Notes: generated by a model from the sequence alone, not told the origin. Shown: positions 18,030 through 26,824, numbered from the stretch's first letter. The stretch: 64,000 nt of DNA from CAJCBL01 sp035298965 (GCA_035298965.1 DATGXO010000070.1:47510-111509), one strand, 5' to 3'. Program-made: numbers and translations.

Positions 18030-19487
18030 ATGCCCGCCCCCCTAGTCCATCGCGCCGATGTCTTCATCAACCCGGACCGCACACGCGTGCTGATCCGGCC
18101 GTTCACCCTCGCCAACGAGCAACGCATCGTCCGCATCATCGCCCGCCTGCTCGCGCTCACCGAGGCGCAAGTGGAGGCCCTGCTCACGCAGATCATGTCG
18201 GAGTTCTCGGGACGCCACCAGAAGACGCACGACCTCTTCCGTGAGCGCTTCGAGAGCGTGCGCCCGCACCTCGTCTCCGATATCCAACTCTCCGAAGCTC
18301 GCCAACTGGTGATCGGCTCCTACTTCACGCTCGAGTACTCGCTCGAGGCCGCGGCGCTGTTCAACCCCTCGATCGTCCTCCATCCCGACCAGACCGATCT
18401 CCCGCCGGGCTCGACCCGCTTCGTCCTCAGCCTGCGCGCCACCGGCGAAGGACACATCTCCTCGATCACCTTCCGCACCGGCACGGTCGATGCCGAAGGG
18501 CGCGTTTCGATCAACACGCCCACGCGCTTTGTCACCGAGCCGCGGTTTCAAACCGACGCGCCGTTCCAGAAACTCCGGTTCGCCCAGCAACTCGCCGAGC
18601 TCGGCTTCGCCGGCGAGTTTACCAAGCGCACACTCGCTGCCGTCGGCGCCAACTTCACACTCTCCGAACTCCGCGCCGCCCTCGCGTTCGTGCACAACCA
18701 ACTCGGCCCCGGCGAAGTCTCCAACTCCCTCTCGACCGAGGAGACCATCCTCCGCCTCGCGCTCTCCAACTACCGTGTGCGCTTCGCCGACGACCTCCGA
18801 ATGTCCGAGCGCGTCATTTTCCCGCGCTCGCCCACCCAGAGCCGCGGCATCGAGGACGCGCGCTTCGTGCGCTTCCAGGAGGACGACGGCCGCGTCACCT
18901 ATTTCGCCACCTACACCGCCTACGACGGCCGCAACGTCAGTCCCGAACTTCTGCGCACGGACGACTTTCTCGACTTCCAGTTCATCACGCTCACCGGCGC
19001 CGCCGTGCAGAACAAAGGCATGGCGCTGTTCCCCCGCAGAATCGGCGGCGAGTACGCGATGCTCTCCCGTCAAGACAATGAGAACATCTACCTCATGTTC
19101 TCGCACGACGTGCACTTCTGGCGCACCGCCAAGATCATCCTGAAACCGTCCTACACTTGGGAATTCGTGCAGCTCGGCAACTGCGGTTCGCCGATCGAGA
19201 CCGAGCGCGGCTGGCTCGTGCTCACCCACGGCATCGGCGCCATGCGCAAGTACTGCATCGGTGCCTGTCTGCTCGACCGCGACGATCCCACCAAAGTGCT
19301 CGGCCGCCTGCGCGAACCGCTCATCACCCCGACCGAGGACGAACGCGAAGGCTATGTGCCGAACGTCGTCTACTCCTGCGGCGCGCTCCTCCACGGAGGC
19401 ACGCTCATCGTGCCGTATGCAATTTCCGATTTCGCCACCCGTTTCGCCACCGTCTCGCTCGCCGAGGTGCTCGCCGCGATGGAGTGA
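18030..19487 (+). CDS. Glycoside hydrolase family 130 (beta-mannoside phosphorylase-like)
   Basis: A 485-residue five-bladed beta-propeller of GH130, whose characterised members phosphorolyse or hydrolyse beta-1,2- and beta-1,4-mannosides. GIEDARFVRF matches the catalytic EDPR motif with Ala for Pro. YAMLSRQDNENIYLMFSHD and QLGNCGSPIETERGWLVLTHG are characteristic blades, and YSCGALLHGGTLIVPYAISD closes the propeller. The extra N-terminal helical region (residues 1-150) is as in the longer GH130 subgroup. No signal peptide, so it acts in the cytoplasm. It sits 3 bases after the GT4 gene. Phosphorylase versus hydrolase cannot be decided by eye. Confidence 0.88.
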   Translation: MPAPLVHRADVFINPDRTRVLIRPFTLANEQRIVRIIARLLALTEAQVEALLTQIMSEFSGRHQKTHDLFRERFESVRPHLVSDIQLSEARQLVIGSYFTLEYSLEAAALFNPSIVLHPDQTDLPPGSTRFVLSLRATGEGHISSITFRTGTVDAEGRVSINTPTRFVTEPRFQTDAPFQKLRFAQQLAELGFAGEFTKRTLAAVGANFTLSELRAALAFVHNQLGPGEVSNSLSTEETILRLALSNYRVRFADDLRMSERVIFPRSPTQSRGIEDARFVRFQEDDGRVTYFATYTAYDGRNVSPELLRTDDFLDFQFITLTGAAVQNKGMALFPRRIGGEYAMLSRQDNENIYLMFSHDVHFWRTAKIILKPSYTWEFVQLGNCGSPIETERGWLVLTHGIGAMRKYCIGACLLDRDDPTKVLGRLREPLITPTEDEREGYVPNVVYSCGALLHGGTLIVPYAISDFATRFATVSLAEVLAAME

Positions 19488-19716
19488 ACACCAACCCCCG
19501 AGACCGGTCGACCCGCCGGGTGCGATCCCGCGCTGTCCTGATTCCGGCCGGCATGCCCCGCCCGCGGATCATCTGGCCAGCGTTGAAGGGAGACGGCGGA
19601 CTCTGGCGCTCGGATCCTCGAGCATGTCAACTATTGATTAACATTACATGCTTGGCCAGAACGGGTCTCCGCGGCCGCTGCTTGGGCGACTTGCGCGATC
19701 CCCGTCGTGCACGACC
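19488..19716. other. Convergent intergenic region with AT-rich inverted repeat
   Basis: The GH130 and fumarase genes converge here. AGCATGT (19621-19627) and ACATGCT (19646-19652) flank an AT-rich core containing TATTGATTAACATT, out of keeping with the GC-rich surroundings. No U-tract follows, so a terminator role is uncertain. No gene is seen. Confidence 0.4.
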
Positions 19717-21168
19717 TCACGCCGGTCCGCGCGTCATCCGCCGCGCGTCGAGGGCGCGCCCCAGCTCCGCCTCGTCCATCAGCTTCCGTTCGAGCACGAC
19801 TTCGCGCAACGTGCGCCCGGTCGCCGCCGCCTCCTTCGCCACCGCGGCGGCGCGCTCGTAACCGAGTTTCGGCGCCAACGCGGTCACGAGCATGAGCGAG
19901 CGTTCCGCCAGCTCCGCGCAACGCGCGGCATCCGCCTCGAGTCCGTTCACGCACGACTCCGCGAAAACGCGCACGGCGTTCGCCAGGCAGCGGATCGCCT
20001 CGTGCAGCGCGTGCGCGATCAACGGAATCGTGGCGTTGAGCTCGAAGTGTCCTTCGCGTCCGCACAGCACCACCGTCTGCGTGAGTCCGTGCACAAACAG
20101 GCAGACCTGCACGAGCGCCTCGCACAGGACGGGATTCACCTTGCCCGGCATGATGGAGCTGCCCGGCTGCGTAGCGGGCAAGCGGAGCTCGCCGAGCCCG
20201 CTGCGCGGTCCCGAGCCGAGCCAGCGGATGTCGTTTGCGATCTTCGTGAGGCTCGCCGCGATCGTGGCGAGCTCGCCCGCGACCTCCACGGCGTCGTCGC
20301 GTGCCGCCTGCGCCTCGAAATGATTCTTAGCCTCCGCGAAATGGATCCCCGTTTCCTCGCCGAGCAGTCCGCACACCCGCGCGGCGAACGCCGGATGTCC
20401 GTTGAGCCCCGTGCCCACCGCGGTGCCTCCGATCGCCAGCTCCTGGAGCGCCGCCACCGCGCGGTCGACCCGCGCCACCGCCTTCTCCGCCTGCACGGCA
20501 TAGCCGGAGAATTCCTGCCCGAGCGTGAGCGGCGTGGCGTCCATCAGATGGGTACGACCGATCTTCACGACCTCGGCGAACGCCTCCGCTCGTCCGGCCA
20601 GCGCGCGATGGAGCTGCACCAGCGCCGGGCCGAGCTGCTCGCGCAACGCCAGCGCCATGCTCACGTGCAGCGCGGTCGGGATCACATCGTTCGACGACTG
20701 GCCGAGGTTCACGTCGTCGTTCGGATGCAGCGGCTGGTGCGAGCCAAGCGGCAGGCCGGCGAGCTGGCTGGCGCGGTTGGCGATCACTTCGTTGATGTTC
20801 GTGTTCGTCGAGGTGCCCGAGCCCGTCTGGAAGACATCGACCGGGAAGTGCTCGCGGTAGCCGCCACCAGCGATCTCCGCGGCGATCTCGCGGATCAGCC
20901 GCGCCTTCTCCGATGGGAGGCGGCCGAGCTCCTCGTTGGCGCGCGCGCAGGCCGCCTTCACCAACGCGAGGCTGCGGAGAAATTCGGCCGGCATGCGGTG
21001 CCCGCTGATGGGAAAGTTTCGCACCGCCCGTGCAGTCGACGCGCCATAGAGCGCGCCCGCCGGCACCGGCATCTCGCCCATCGTGTCGCGCTCGACGCGC
21101 GTTTTCGGGGGTGGCGGTTGCGGCGGCCGAACCGCGGCGGCGGCCTCGAGTTCGCGTTTTTCGATCAT
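19717..21168 (-). CDS. fumC: Fumarate hydratase class II
   Basis: A 483-residue member of the fumarase/aspartase superfamily catalysing fumarate to malate in the citric acid cycle. The N-terminal VERDTMGEMPVPAGALYG is the fumarase-type start, GSGTSTNTNINEVIANRA and SSNDVIPTALHV line the active site, and GSSIMPGKVNPVLCEAL is the superfamily signature loop. KIGRTHLMDATPL supplies the catalytic His. About 25 residues with a Pro-rich run (PPQPPPP) precede the conserved part; a later start is possible but no better one is evident. Aspartate ammonia-lyase is the alternative; fumarase is favoured by the T-rich TSTNTN block. Confidence 0.92.
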   Translation of the reverse strand: MIEKRELEAAAAVRPPQPPPPKTRVERDTMGEMPVPAGALYGASTARAVRNFPISGHRMPAEFLRSLALVKAACARANEELGRLPSEKARLIREIAAEIAGGGYREHFPVDVFQTGSGTSTNTNINEVIANRASQLAGLPLGSHQPLHPNDDVNLGQSSNDVIPTALHVSMALALREQLGPALVQLHRALAGRAEAFAEVVKIGRTHLMDATPLTLGQEFSGYAVQAEKAVARVDRAVAALQELAIGGTAVGTGLNGHPAFAARVCGLLGEETGIHFAEAKNHFEAQAARDDAVEVAGELATIAASLTKIANDIRWLGSGPRSGLGELRLPATQPGSSIMPGKVNPVLCEALVQVCLFVHGLTQTVVLCGREGHFELNATIPLIAHALHEAIRCLANAVRVFAESCVNGLEADAARCAELAERSLMLVTALAPKLGYERAAAVAKEAAATGRTLREVVLERKLMDEAELGRALDARRMTRGPA

Positions 21169-21226
21169 GACCGACAGTAATCGTTTCGCGGCGCGCGGCA
21201 GCTCGCTCCGGGGCGCGGCGCAGTGG

Positions 21227-21640
21227 TCACTCGACGAACGCCCGCTGGTGCACAGCCGCCCGCTCGAGGGATTCCAACCAGCCGGCGAGCTCCATCCAAA
21301 CGAACGGTTTTTCGAACGTCCGGAAACCCAAGCGGTGCGCCCGCTCCAACTCGCCCTCGCTCCAGTAACCCGACATCAGAGCGATCGGGGGGCGGTGCTC
21401 CCAGCCGGAGACCAGCCGTTCGAGGAAATCGAGACCGTTGACCGGCGGCATGTTTTTGTCCGAAACAATGAGGTCGAAGCGCAGCGCCACCGGATCGCCA
21501 TGACGGGCCGCCAGTCGCTCGGGAGGGCACAGAAGGGGCGAGGCGTACGCCTCGGTCCGATAGCCGGTCCGCGCGAGCAACTCCTCGAAGATAGTTCGCA
21601 AGGCAGGCTCGTCCTCGAACAAAAGCGCGTGTCGTTCCAT
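21227..21640 (-). CDS. Stand-alone receiver-domain protein
   Basis: A 137-residue single-domain response regulator. The acidic pocket is FEDEPALR at the N-terminus, the phospho-acceptor is in FDLIVSDKNMPPVNGLDFL, the conserved Ser/Thr is in IALMSGYWSEGE, and the Lys is in FEKPFVWMELAGWL. No output domain is encoded, so it must act by protein contact or as a phosphate sink. No kinase gene is adjacent. The ATG at 21640 gives the normal receiver N-terminus. Confidence 0.88.
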   Translation of the reverse strand: MERHALLFEDEPALRTIFEELLARTGYRTEAYASPLLCPPERLAARHGDPVALRFDLIVSDKNMPPVNGLDFLERLVSGWEHRPPIALMSGYWSEGELERAHRLGFRTFEKPFVWMELAGWLESLERAAVHQRAFVE

Positions 21641-21932
21641 GGGGTGTCGCGTGGTTGCCGGGCAAATTAACCACCTTCCGTTTCGCTGCCGCCGGTCCGC
21701 GCGGGCTCCGCCCCCGACCTTGGCATCCGGTCGCCGTCCGATACCGAACCGTGCCGCCCGAGCTACGCGTGAACGCTGCGGTTCCTCGCCGATCCCGCAG
21801 CCTCCGCCGCGAGCCGCGGTACGCAGCCGCGACGGCGTTTCCGCGAAGAAATCGCGCTGCGGCAAATCCGTTGCCGATTTCTGCTTGCCGGCGGAAGCGG
21901 CGGCCACCTAGTAACCTGCGCTTCTTTTCCTC

Positions 21933-22007
21933 GGGTCGATAGCTCAATGGTAGAGCAGCGTCCTTTTAAGTCGTTGGTTCCGGGTTCGAATCCCGGTCGA
22001 CCCACCA
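21933..22007 (+). tRNA. tRNA-Lys (anticodon TTT)
   Basis: Acceptor arms GGGTCGA (21933-21939) and TCGACCC pair perfectly and are followed by discriminator A and an encoded CCA at 22005-22007. The loop CTTTTAA holds anticodon TTT. The T arm is CCGGGTTCGAATCCCGG. The anticodon stem (GCGTC/GTCGT) contains one T-T mismatch and a G-T pair. Confidence 0.95.
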
Positions 22008-22160
22008 TCTTTCCCAACAACGCCACCCCCGCGGCGTCCGCGCCAAACTCCGGAGCAGGAGTTCCTCCGATCCGCGATCGGGGCGATTCCCTCAAGATTT
22101 CGCGAAATTTTTCGCGGAAATGCCGATAGATCATCTGGCCAAATCCGGAGACTTCACCTG

Positions 22161-22907
22161 ATGATCCCCCAAGAAAAACCTGCGTCGGTCCTCGAACGAC
22201 AGTTGTTCGCCGACCGCCAAGCCGCACCCAGCCAAAGCAAGATGAAGCGCGTTGTTATCATCGAGGATCAGACCGCCATCCGCGAGATGCTCGTGGAGAT
22301 GCTCCGCAACGATCCCGCCTACAAGATTGTCGGCGAATGCGGCGACGGCCAACAGGCCTACAATCTCTGCCTCGAGACCAAACCGGACCTCGCGATCCTC
22401 GACGCCAAGCTGCCCGGCCTGAACGGCGTCGACCTCCTCCGCCGCCTCGCCAAACAGCTCAAGAATACCCGATACCTCGTGTTCTCGGGCTACGAGAACC
22501 CGGTGCTCGTCCGCGAGATGCTCGAAGCCGGCGCGCATGGCTTTGTCGAGAAGACCGCCGGCCTGAGCGAGTTCCGCAAGGGTATCCAGACCGTCTCCAA
22601 CGGCGGCACGTATTTCGGCCCCGCGGTCGCGGCGTTGTTGCTCAACGTCGTCACCAATCCTTCCGCCGCGTCGAGTCACGACCTGCTCACCGATCGCGAA
22701 CGCGAGATCCTCCAGCTCGTAGCCGAAAGCTACAGCACCAAGGAGATCGCCTCGAAACTCGGCATCAGCGTGAAGACCGTCGACAACCACCGCACCAATC
22801 TGATGCGGAAGCTCGATCTGCACGATGTCGCGAGCCTCACGCGCTACGCGATCGAGATCGGCCTCGTCGACAATCGCAGCTCGTTGCCGCCCGGCGGCGC
22901 GCGCTGA
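22161..22907 (+). CDS. NarL/FixJ-family response regulator
   Basis: A 248-residue DNA-binding regulator. Residues 28-145 are a receiver (RVVIIEDQTAIREM, phospho-Asp in DLAILDAKLPGLNG, Lys in GFVEKTAGLSEF). Residues 175-235 are a LuxR-type helix-turn-helix (LLTDREREILQLVAESYSTK then EIASKLGISVKTVDNH). The first 27 residues are an extra polar leader; an ATG at residue 28 (MKRVVII) is an alternative start. No kinase gene is adjacent, so it is an orphan. The OmpA-like lipoprotein gene follows after 125 bases. Confidence 0.92.
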   Translation: MIPQEKPASVLERQLFADRQAAPSQSKMKRVVIIEDQTAIREMLVEMLRNDPAYKIVGECGDGQQAYNLCLETKPDLAILDAKLPGLNGVDLLRRLAKQLKNTRYLVFSGYENPVLVREMLEAGAHGFVEKTAGLSEFRKGIQTVSNGGTYFGPAVAALLLNVVTNPSAASSHDLLTDREREILQLVAESYSTKEIASKLGISVKTVDNHRTNLMRKLDLHDVASLTRYAIEIGLVDNRSSLPPGGAR

Positions 22908-23032
22908 ACAGCGCGCGTCTGGCGGCCGCCACAAGGTCGCATCGGCAGGCGCGCGGCTGCCGACATTCTTCTTGCGCCAGCAGAGCGCTTTACGGATAAC
23001 CGCGCACCTCGAACGCATAGGCCCTTTTCTCC

Positions 23033-23593
23033 ATGAACAAGTTCTCGAAACTCGTCTGTTTTCTCCTGATCGGTTCGGCCGTCTTCCTCGCCGGCTGCCC
23101 GAAGAAGCCGAAGCGCCCCGATCCGAGCGCGACGACCGCTGGCATGGGCCCGGGCGGACTCAACGCCACAGGCGTGGATCTCGGTGACAATCTCAATGGC
23201 ACGGGCTTGGAGAACAAGCCGCAGGGTGACGCCCGTTTTGCTCCTGAGAACCTCGAGCGCGGCGTGCTCCCGACGATCTATTTCGACTACGACCGTTCCG
23301 GTATCAAGTCCAGCGAGCGCACGAAGCTCGAGCAGGCCTCGAAGCAGATCGCCGAACTCAAGGGCAAGCAGATCCTCCTCGAGGGTCACTGCGACTGGCG
23401 TGGCACCGCCGAGTACAACATGGGCCTCGGCGACCGCCGCGCAAACGCCGTGAAAGAGTACCTCGCGAAGCTCGGCGTTGAAGTGGTTCGCCTCGAGCCC
23501 CTCTCCAAGGGCGACCTCGATGCCAAGGAGAACGCCACCGGCGACGAGATGTCGAAGGATCGCCGCGTGGAGATCGTGATCATCAAGAACTGA
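23033..23593 (+). CDS. Peptidoglycan-associated OmpA-family lipoprotein (Pal-like)
   Basis: A 186-residue outer-membrane lipoprotein. The lipobox is FLAGC, giving lipidation at Cys22. A polar linker is followed by an OmpA/MotB domain (YFDYDRSGIKSSERTKL, ILLEGHCDWRGTAEYNMGLG, DRRANAVKEYLAKLGV, DRRVEIVI) that binds diaminopimelate in peptidoglycan. The domain order and size match Pal of the Tol-Pal system, but no tol genes are in the window. It is monocistronic at its 3' end, with a strong terminator right after. Confidence 0.92.
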   Translation: MNKFSKLVCFLLIGSAVFLAGCPKKPKRPDPSATTAGMGPGGLNATGVDLGDNLNGTGLENKPQGDARFAPENLERGVLPTIYFDYDRSGIKSSERTKLEQASKQIAELKGKQILLEGHCDWRGTAEYNMGLGDRRANAVKEYLAKLGVEVVRLEPLSKGDLDAKENATGDEMSKDRRVEIVIIKN

Positions 23594-23611
23594 TCACTTT
23601 CCAGTTTTTCA

Positions 23612-23651
23612 ACAAAAAGCCCCGGTCTTCGGACCGGGGCTTTTTGTTTTG
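23612..23651 (+). terminator. Strong rho-independent terminator
   Basis: A 15-bp perfect stem: CAAAAAGCCCCGGTC (23613-23627), loop TTCG, then GACCGGGGCTTTTTG (23632-23646), followed by TTTT. The A5/T5 flanks make it potentially active on both strands. It lies 19 bases after the Pal-like gene. Confidence 0.95.
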
Positions 23652-23750
23652 TGGCGCAACTGCGTCTAGCACCATGAGAGCACTACGCCGGCGCAAACGC
23701 GCCAGCCGTGCCGCCACCCACATCGACCTCCGGGCAACGCCTCGCCGCTC

Positions 23751-23766
23751 GTCCCATTCATGGGAC
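23751..23766. promoter_or_regulatory. Palindrome upstream of the membrane-fusion/ABC operon
   Basis: GTCCCATTCATGGGAC is a perfect 7-2-7 inverted repeat about 135 bases before the adaptor gene. It lies in a 250-base region with no other feature. It could be a regulator operator; no regulator gene is adjacent. Confidence 0.3.
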
Positions 23767-23900
23767 AGTGCCTTCCCAACCCCGCGTCCACGCCACCGCC
23801 TCCGAAAACGGCGATTGGCCGTAAGTCATTCTACATCTGCGGCTAAGTTCACCACGCCATCGCTGGCACAAGCCCTGCAATACTGTCGGTAACAACCGCA

Positions 23901-25154
23901 ATGGACATCCCACGCCCCAACAACGCCAAAGAGAAACGCCGCCGCCTGATCCTCCTCGCAGGCGCCGGTGTCGCCGTTCTGGCCGGCATCTCCTTCTTCC
24001 TCGCTCGGCTCAAGCCCGCCGCGCCCACCGTAGAACGCAGCCTCGTCTGGATCGACACCGTCAAACAGGGGCCGATGGTCCGCCAAGTCCGCGGCCTCGG
24101 CACGCTCGTGCCGGTCGATATCCGTTGGATCGCCGCTCGCACCAGCGGCCGCGTCGAGCGGATCGTGCTCCGCCCCGGCGCCGTGGTGCAGCCCGACTCC
24201 GTCATCCTCGAACTTTCCAACCCCGATGTCGAACAGGCCGCCCTCAACGCCACCCTGCAGCTCAAGGCCGGCGACGCCGAACTCGAGAGCCTCATCGCCC
24301 AGGTCGACCGCAATCTCCTCGAAATGGAGGCCAACGCCGCGAACGTGAAATCCGAGTACGAGCGCGCCCGCCTGCAAGCCGAGGTGAACGAGGAACTCTT
24401 CAAGGACGGCCTAGTCGCCTCCGTCGTTCTCAAGCAGGCGAAGGTCACCGCCGAAGCCTCCGCAGCCCGTTGGGAGATCGAACAAAAACGCCTCGATCTC
24501 GCCCGCCGCACCCGCGATGCGCAGATCGCCCCGAAGGAAGCCGAGGTCGCCCGACTCCGCGCCCAATGCGAACTCGCCCGCCGCGATGCCGATGCGCTCC
24601 ACGTCCGCGCCGGTGTGGCCGGCGTGCTCCAAGCGCTCCCGCCCGAAGTCGGCCAACAGGTCGCCCCGGGCAGCAATCTCGCCCGTGTCGCCGATCCCAC
24701 GAATCTCAAGGCCGAGATCCGCATTGCGGAGACACAGGCCAAGGACGTCCTCATCGGCCAGATCGCCACAGTCGACACGCGCAACGGCCTCGTCGCCGGC
24801 CGCGTCGCCCGCATCGATCCCGCCGTGCAGAACGGCACCGTTCTCGTCGATGTGACGCTCACCGGCGAACTCCCGAAGGGCGCGCGCCCCGACCTCTCCG
24901 TCGACGGCACCGTCGAGCTCGAGCGCCTCGACAACGTCGTCTACGTCAGCCGTCCCGCCTTCGGCCAGGAACGCAGCACCGTCGGAGTGTTCCGCCTCGA
25001 TTCCGACAGCAGCATCGCCACGCGCATCCCCGTGCAATTCGGCCGCAGCTCGGTGAACACCATCGAGATCGTCGGCGGCCTGCAGCCCGGCGATCGTATC
25101 ATCCTCTCGGACATGTCGCCGTGGGACAGCACCGACCGCGTGCGCCTCAACTGA
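23901..25154 (+). CDS. HlyD/MacA-type periplasmic adaptor (membrane fusion protein)
   Basis: A 417-residue protein with one N-terminal membrane anchor (LILLAGAGVAVLAGISFFLA). A biotinyl-lipoyl-like half-motif (GRVERIVLRPGAVVQPDSVI), a long alpha-helical hairpin (residues 110-230) and the second lipoyl half (GVAGVLQALPPEVGQQVAPG) follow. A beta-barrel and membrane-proximal domain ends with GGLQPGDRIILSD. This is the layout of adaptors that bridge an inner-membrane pump and an outer-membrane channel. It heads a three-gene run with an ABC ATPase and a DUF4097 protein. Confidence 0.88.
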   Translation: MDIPRPNNAKEKRRRLILLAGAGVAVLAGISFFLARLKPAAPTVERSLVWIDTVKQGPMVRQVRGLGTLVPVDIRWIAARTSGRVERIVLRPGAVVQPDSVILELSNPDVEQAALNATLQLKAGDAELESLIAQVDRNLLEMEANAANVKSEYERARLQAEVNEELFKDGLVASVVLKQAKVTAEASAARWEIEQKRLDLARRTRDAQIAPKEAEVARLRAQCELARRDADALHVRAGVAGVLQALPPEVGQQVAPGSNLARVADPTNLKAEIRIAETQAKDVLIGQIATVDTRNGLVAGRVARIDPAVQNGTVLVDVTLTGELPKGARPDLSVDGTVELERLDNVVYVSRPAFGQERSTVGVFRLDSDSSIATRIPVQFGRSSVNTIEIVGGLQPGDRIILSDMSPWDSTDRVRLN

Positions 25155-25226
25155 TCGCCTCCGTTCGCCAATTTCCCTCCTCTCGCTCCCCTTCCCCCCA
25201 TTCCAAAGTCCGCAATCCACATTCCC

Positions 25227-25964
25227 ATGTCCACCGCCTCCATGCCCGAATCCGCCTCCACGTCCACCGTCGCCGACGCGCAAGCCCTTATCAAGCTCGA
25301 GGGCATCAAGAAGGTCTTCCTCACCGACGAGGTCGAGACCCACGCCCTCTCCGGCATCCACCTCGACATCTTCAAAGGTGAGTTCGTCTCCATCGCCGGC
25401 CCGTCCGGTTGCGGCAAATCCACCCTGCTCTCCATCCTCGGCCTCCTGGATTCGCCCTCCGACGGCAAGTACCTGCTCAACAGCACGCCGGTCGAAAATC
25501 TCACGCTCGCCGAGCGCGCCCGTATCCGCAACCGCGAGATCGGGTTCATCTTCCAATCGTTCAATCTCATCGGCGACCTCACCGTCTTCGAGAACGTCGA
25601 GCTGCCCCTCACCTACCGCGGCATGCCCGCCACCGAGCGCAAGCAACGCGCTACCGCCGCCCTCGAGCGCGTCGGTATGGGCCACCGCGCGAAGCACCTG
25701 CCCTCCCAGCTCTCCGGCGGTCAGCAGCAGCGCGTCGCCGTCGCCCGCGCCCTCGCCGGCAGCCCCTCCGTGCTCCTCGCCGACGAGCCCACCGGCAACC
25801 TCGATTCGAAAAACGGCGACGCCGTCATGGAGCTCCTCCGCGATCTCCACCGCGCCGGCTCGACGATCGTGATGGTCACCCACGACAACCGCTTCGCCCG
25901 CAGCGCCGACCGTACGGTGCACCTCTTCGACGGCCGCATCGTCGAAGAGCACATCGAGAACTGA
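25227..25964 (+). CDS. ABC transporter ATP-binding protein (MacB/LolD type)
   Basis: A 245-residue ATPase. Walker A is GPSGCGKSTLLSILG, the Q-loop region is EIGFIFQSFNLIGDLTVFEN, the signature is QLSGGQQQRVAVARALAG, Walker B is VLLADEPTGNLDS, and the H-loop is MVTHDNRFA. The Q-loop and signature wording match the MacB/LolD/FtsE class that drives mechanotransmission-type exporters. The first 20 residues are a low-complexity Ser/Ala/Thr leader. It follows the adaptor gene by 72 bases, but no permease gene is present in the window. Confidence 0.92.
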   Translation: MSTASMPESASTSTVADAQALIKLEGIKKVFLTDEVETHALSGIHLDIFKGEFVSIAGPSGCGKSTLLSILGLLDSPSDGKYLLNSTPVENLTLAERARIRNREIGFIFQSFNLIGDLTVFENVELPLTYRGMPATERKQRATAALERVGMGHRAKHLPSQLSGGQQQRVAVARALAGSPSVLLADEPTGNLDSKNGDAVMELLRDLHRAGSTIVMVTHDNRFARSADRTVHLFDGRIVEEHIEN

Positions 25965-26039
25965 TTTCTCTCCCCGCCTGGCAACGCCCGCTTCGCGCCG
26001 GCGTTCACCTGGTCCGTCAACCCTGCACACACATCCCCT

Positions 26040-26798
26040 ATGCGCCTCTTCCTCCTCGGCCTGCTCGGCATCCCGTTCTTCCCACTTCTCGCCCGCTCCG
26101 AAGTGACCGCCACCGTCGATGAAACCCGCGCGCTCGCCGCCAACGGCGAAGTCATCGTGGAAAACGTCAACGGCCCCATCCGCGTCGAGACGTGGGACAA
26201 ACCCGAGGTCCGCCTCGTCGCCGTCAAATCCGCCCGCAATGAAGCCGACTTGAAGGCGCTCGACGTGCAAATCGACGCCACTGAGACGCGCTTCGCTGCG
26301 AAGAGCGTGTACCTCGAGAAGGACGGGAGCTGGATCAAGAAGTTCACCAACACCGGCGAGGTGCGCTACACGCTCACCGTCCCGCACACCGCCACGCTCC
26401 GCCGCATCGAGACGATGAACGGCCCCGTCGAGATCGCCAACGTCCACTCCCGCGTGACCGCCAAATCGATGAACGGCCGCGTCGATGCCCGCGGCCTCCG
26501 CGACGAAGTGCAGCTCACGAGCGTCAACGGCGAGGTCTCGGCCGAGTTCGATGCCGTCGCGCCGCGGCAGGACATCGTGCTCGAAACCGTCAACGGCGGG
26601 ATCTCGCTGCGGCTTCCCGCCACCGCCGGCGCCGAACTCACCGCAAGCACCGTGAACGGCTCGATCTCGACCGATTTCGGCCCGCCGCCGCGCAGCGAGC
26701 AATGGATCGGCCAGAAGCTCGAAACGACAATCGGCGACGGCGCCGCCCGCGTGCGCCTGAAGACCACCAACGGCTCGATCGAGATCCGCAAACGCTGA
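26040..26798 (+). CDS. DUF4097-type exported beta-repeat protein
   Basis: A 252-residue protein with a signal peptide (MRLFLLGLLGIPFFPLLARS). The rest is a succession of short beta repeats each containing an NG turn: VENVNGPIRVETW, ETMNGPVEIANV, KSMNGRVDARGL, TSVNGEVSAEF, ETVNGGISLRL, TTNGSIEIRKR. This is the DUF4097 solenoid, often called a putative adhesin, for which no biochemical role is fixed. It is expected in the periplasm or on the outer surface. Position 75 bases after the ABC ATPase suggests shared expression. Confidence 0.85.
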   Translation: MRLFLLGLLGIPFFPLLARSEVTATVDETRALAANGEVIVENVNGPIRVETWDKPEVRLVAVKSARNEADLKALDVQIDATETRFAAKSVYLEKDGSWIKKFTNTGEVRYTLTVPHTATLRRIETMNGPVEIANVHSRVTAKSMNGRVDARGLRDEVQLTSVNGEVSAEFDAVAPRQDIVLETVNGGISLRLPATAGAELTASTVNGSISTDFGPPPRSEQWIGQKLETTIGDGAARVRLKTTNGSIEIRKR

Positions 26799-26824
26799 GC
26801 AGTACCACCACCCGTTTCCGCCTC

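Noticed and set aside
23644..23892. An 82-codon frame between the Pal-like gene and the adaptor gene
   Set aside because: It starts inside the terminator T-tract and encodes an Arg/Ser-rich product with no ribosome site; judged non-coding.
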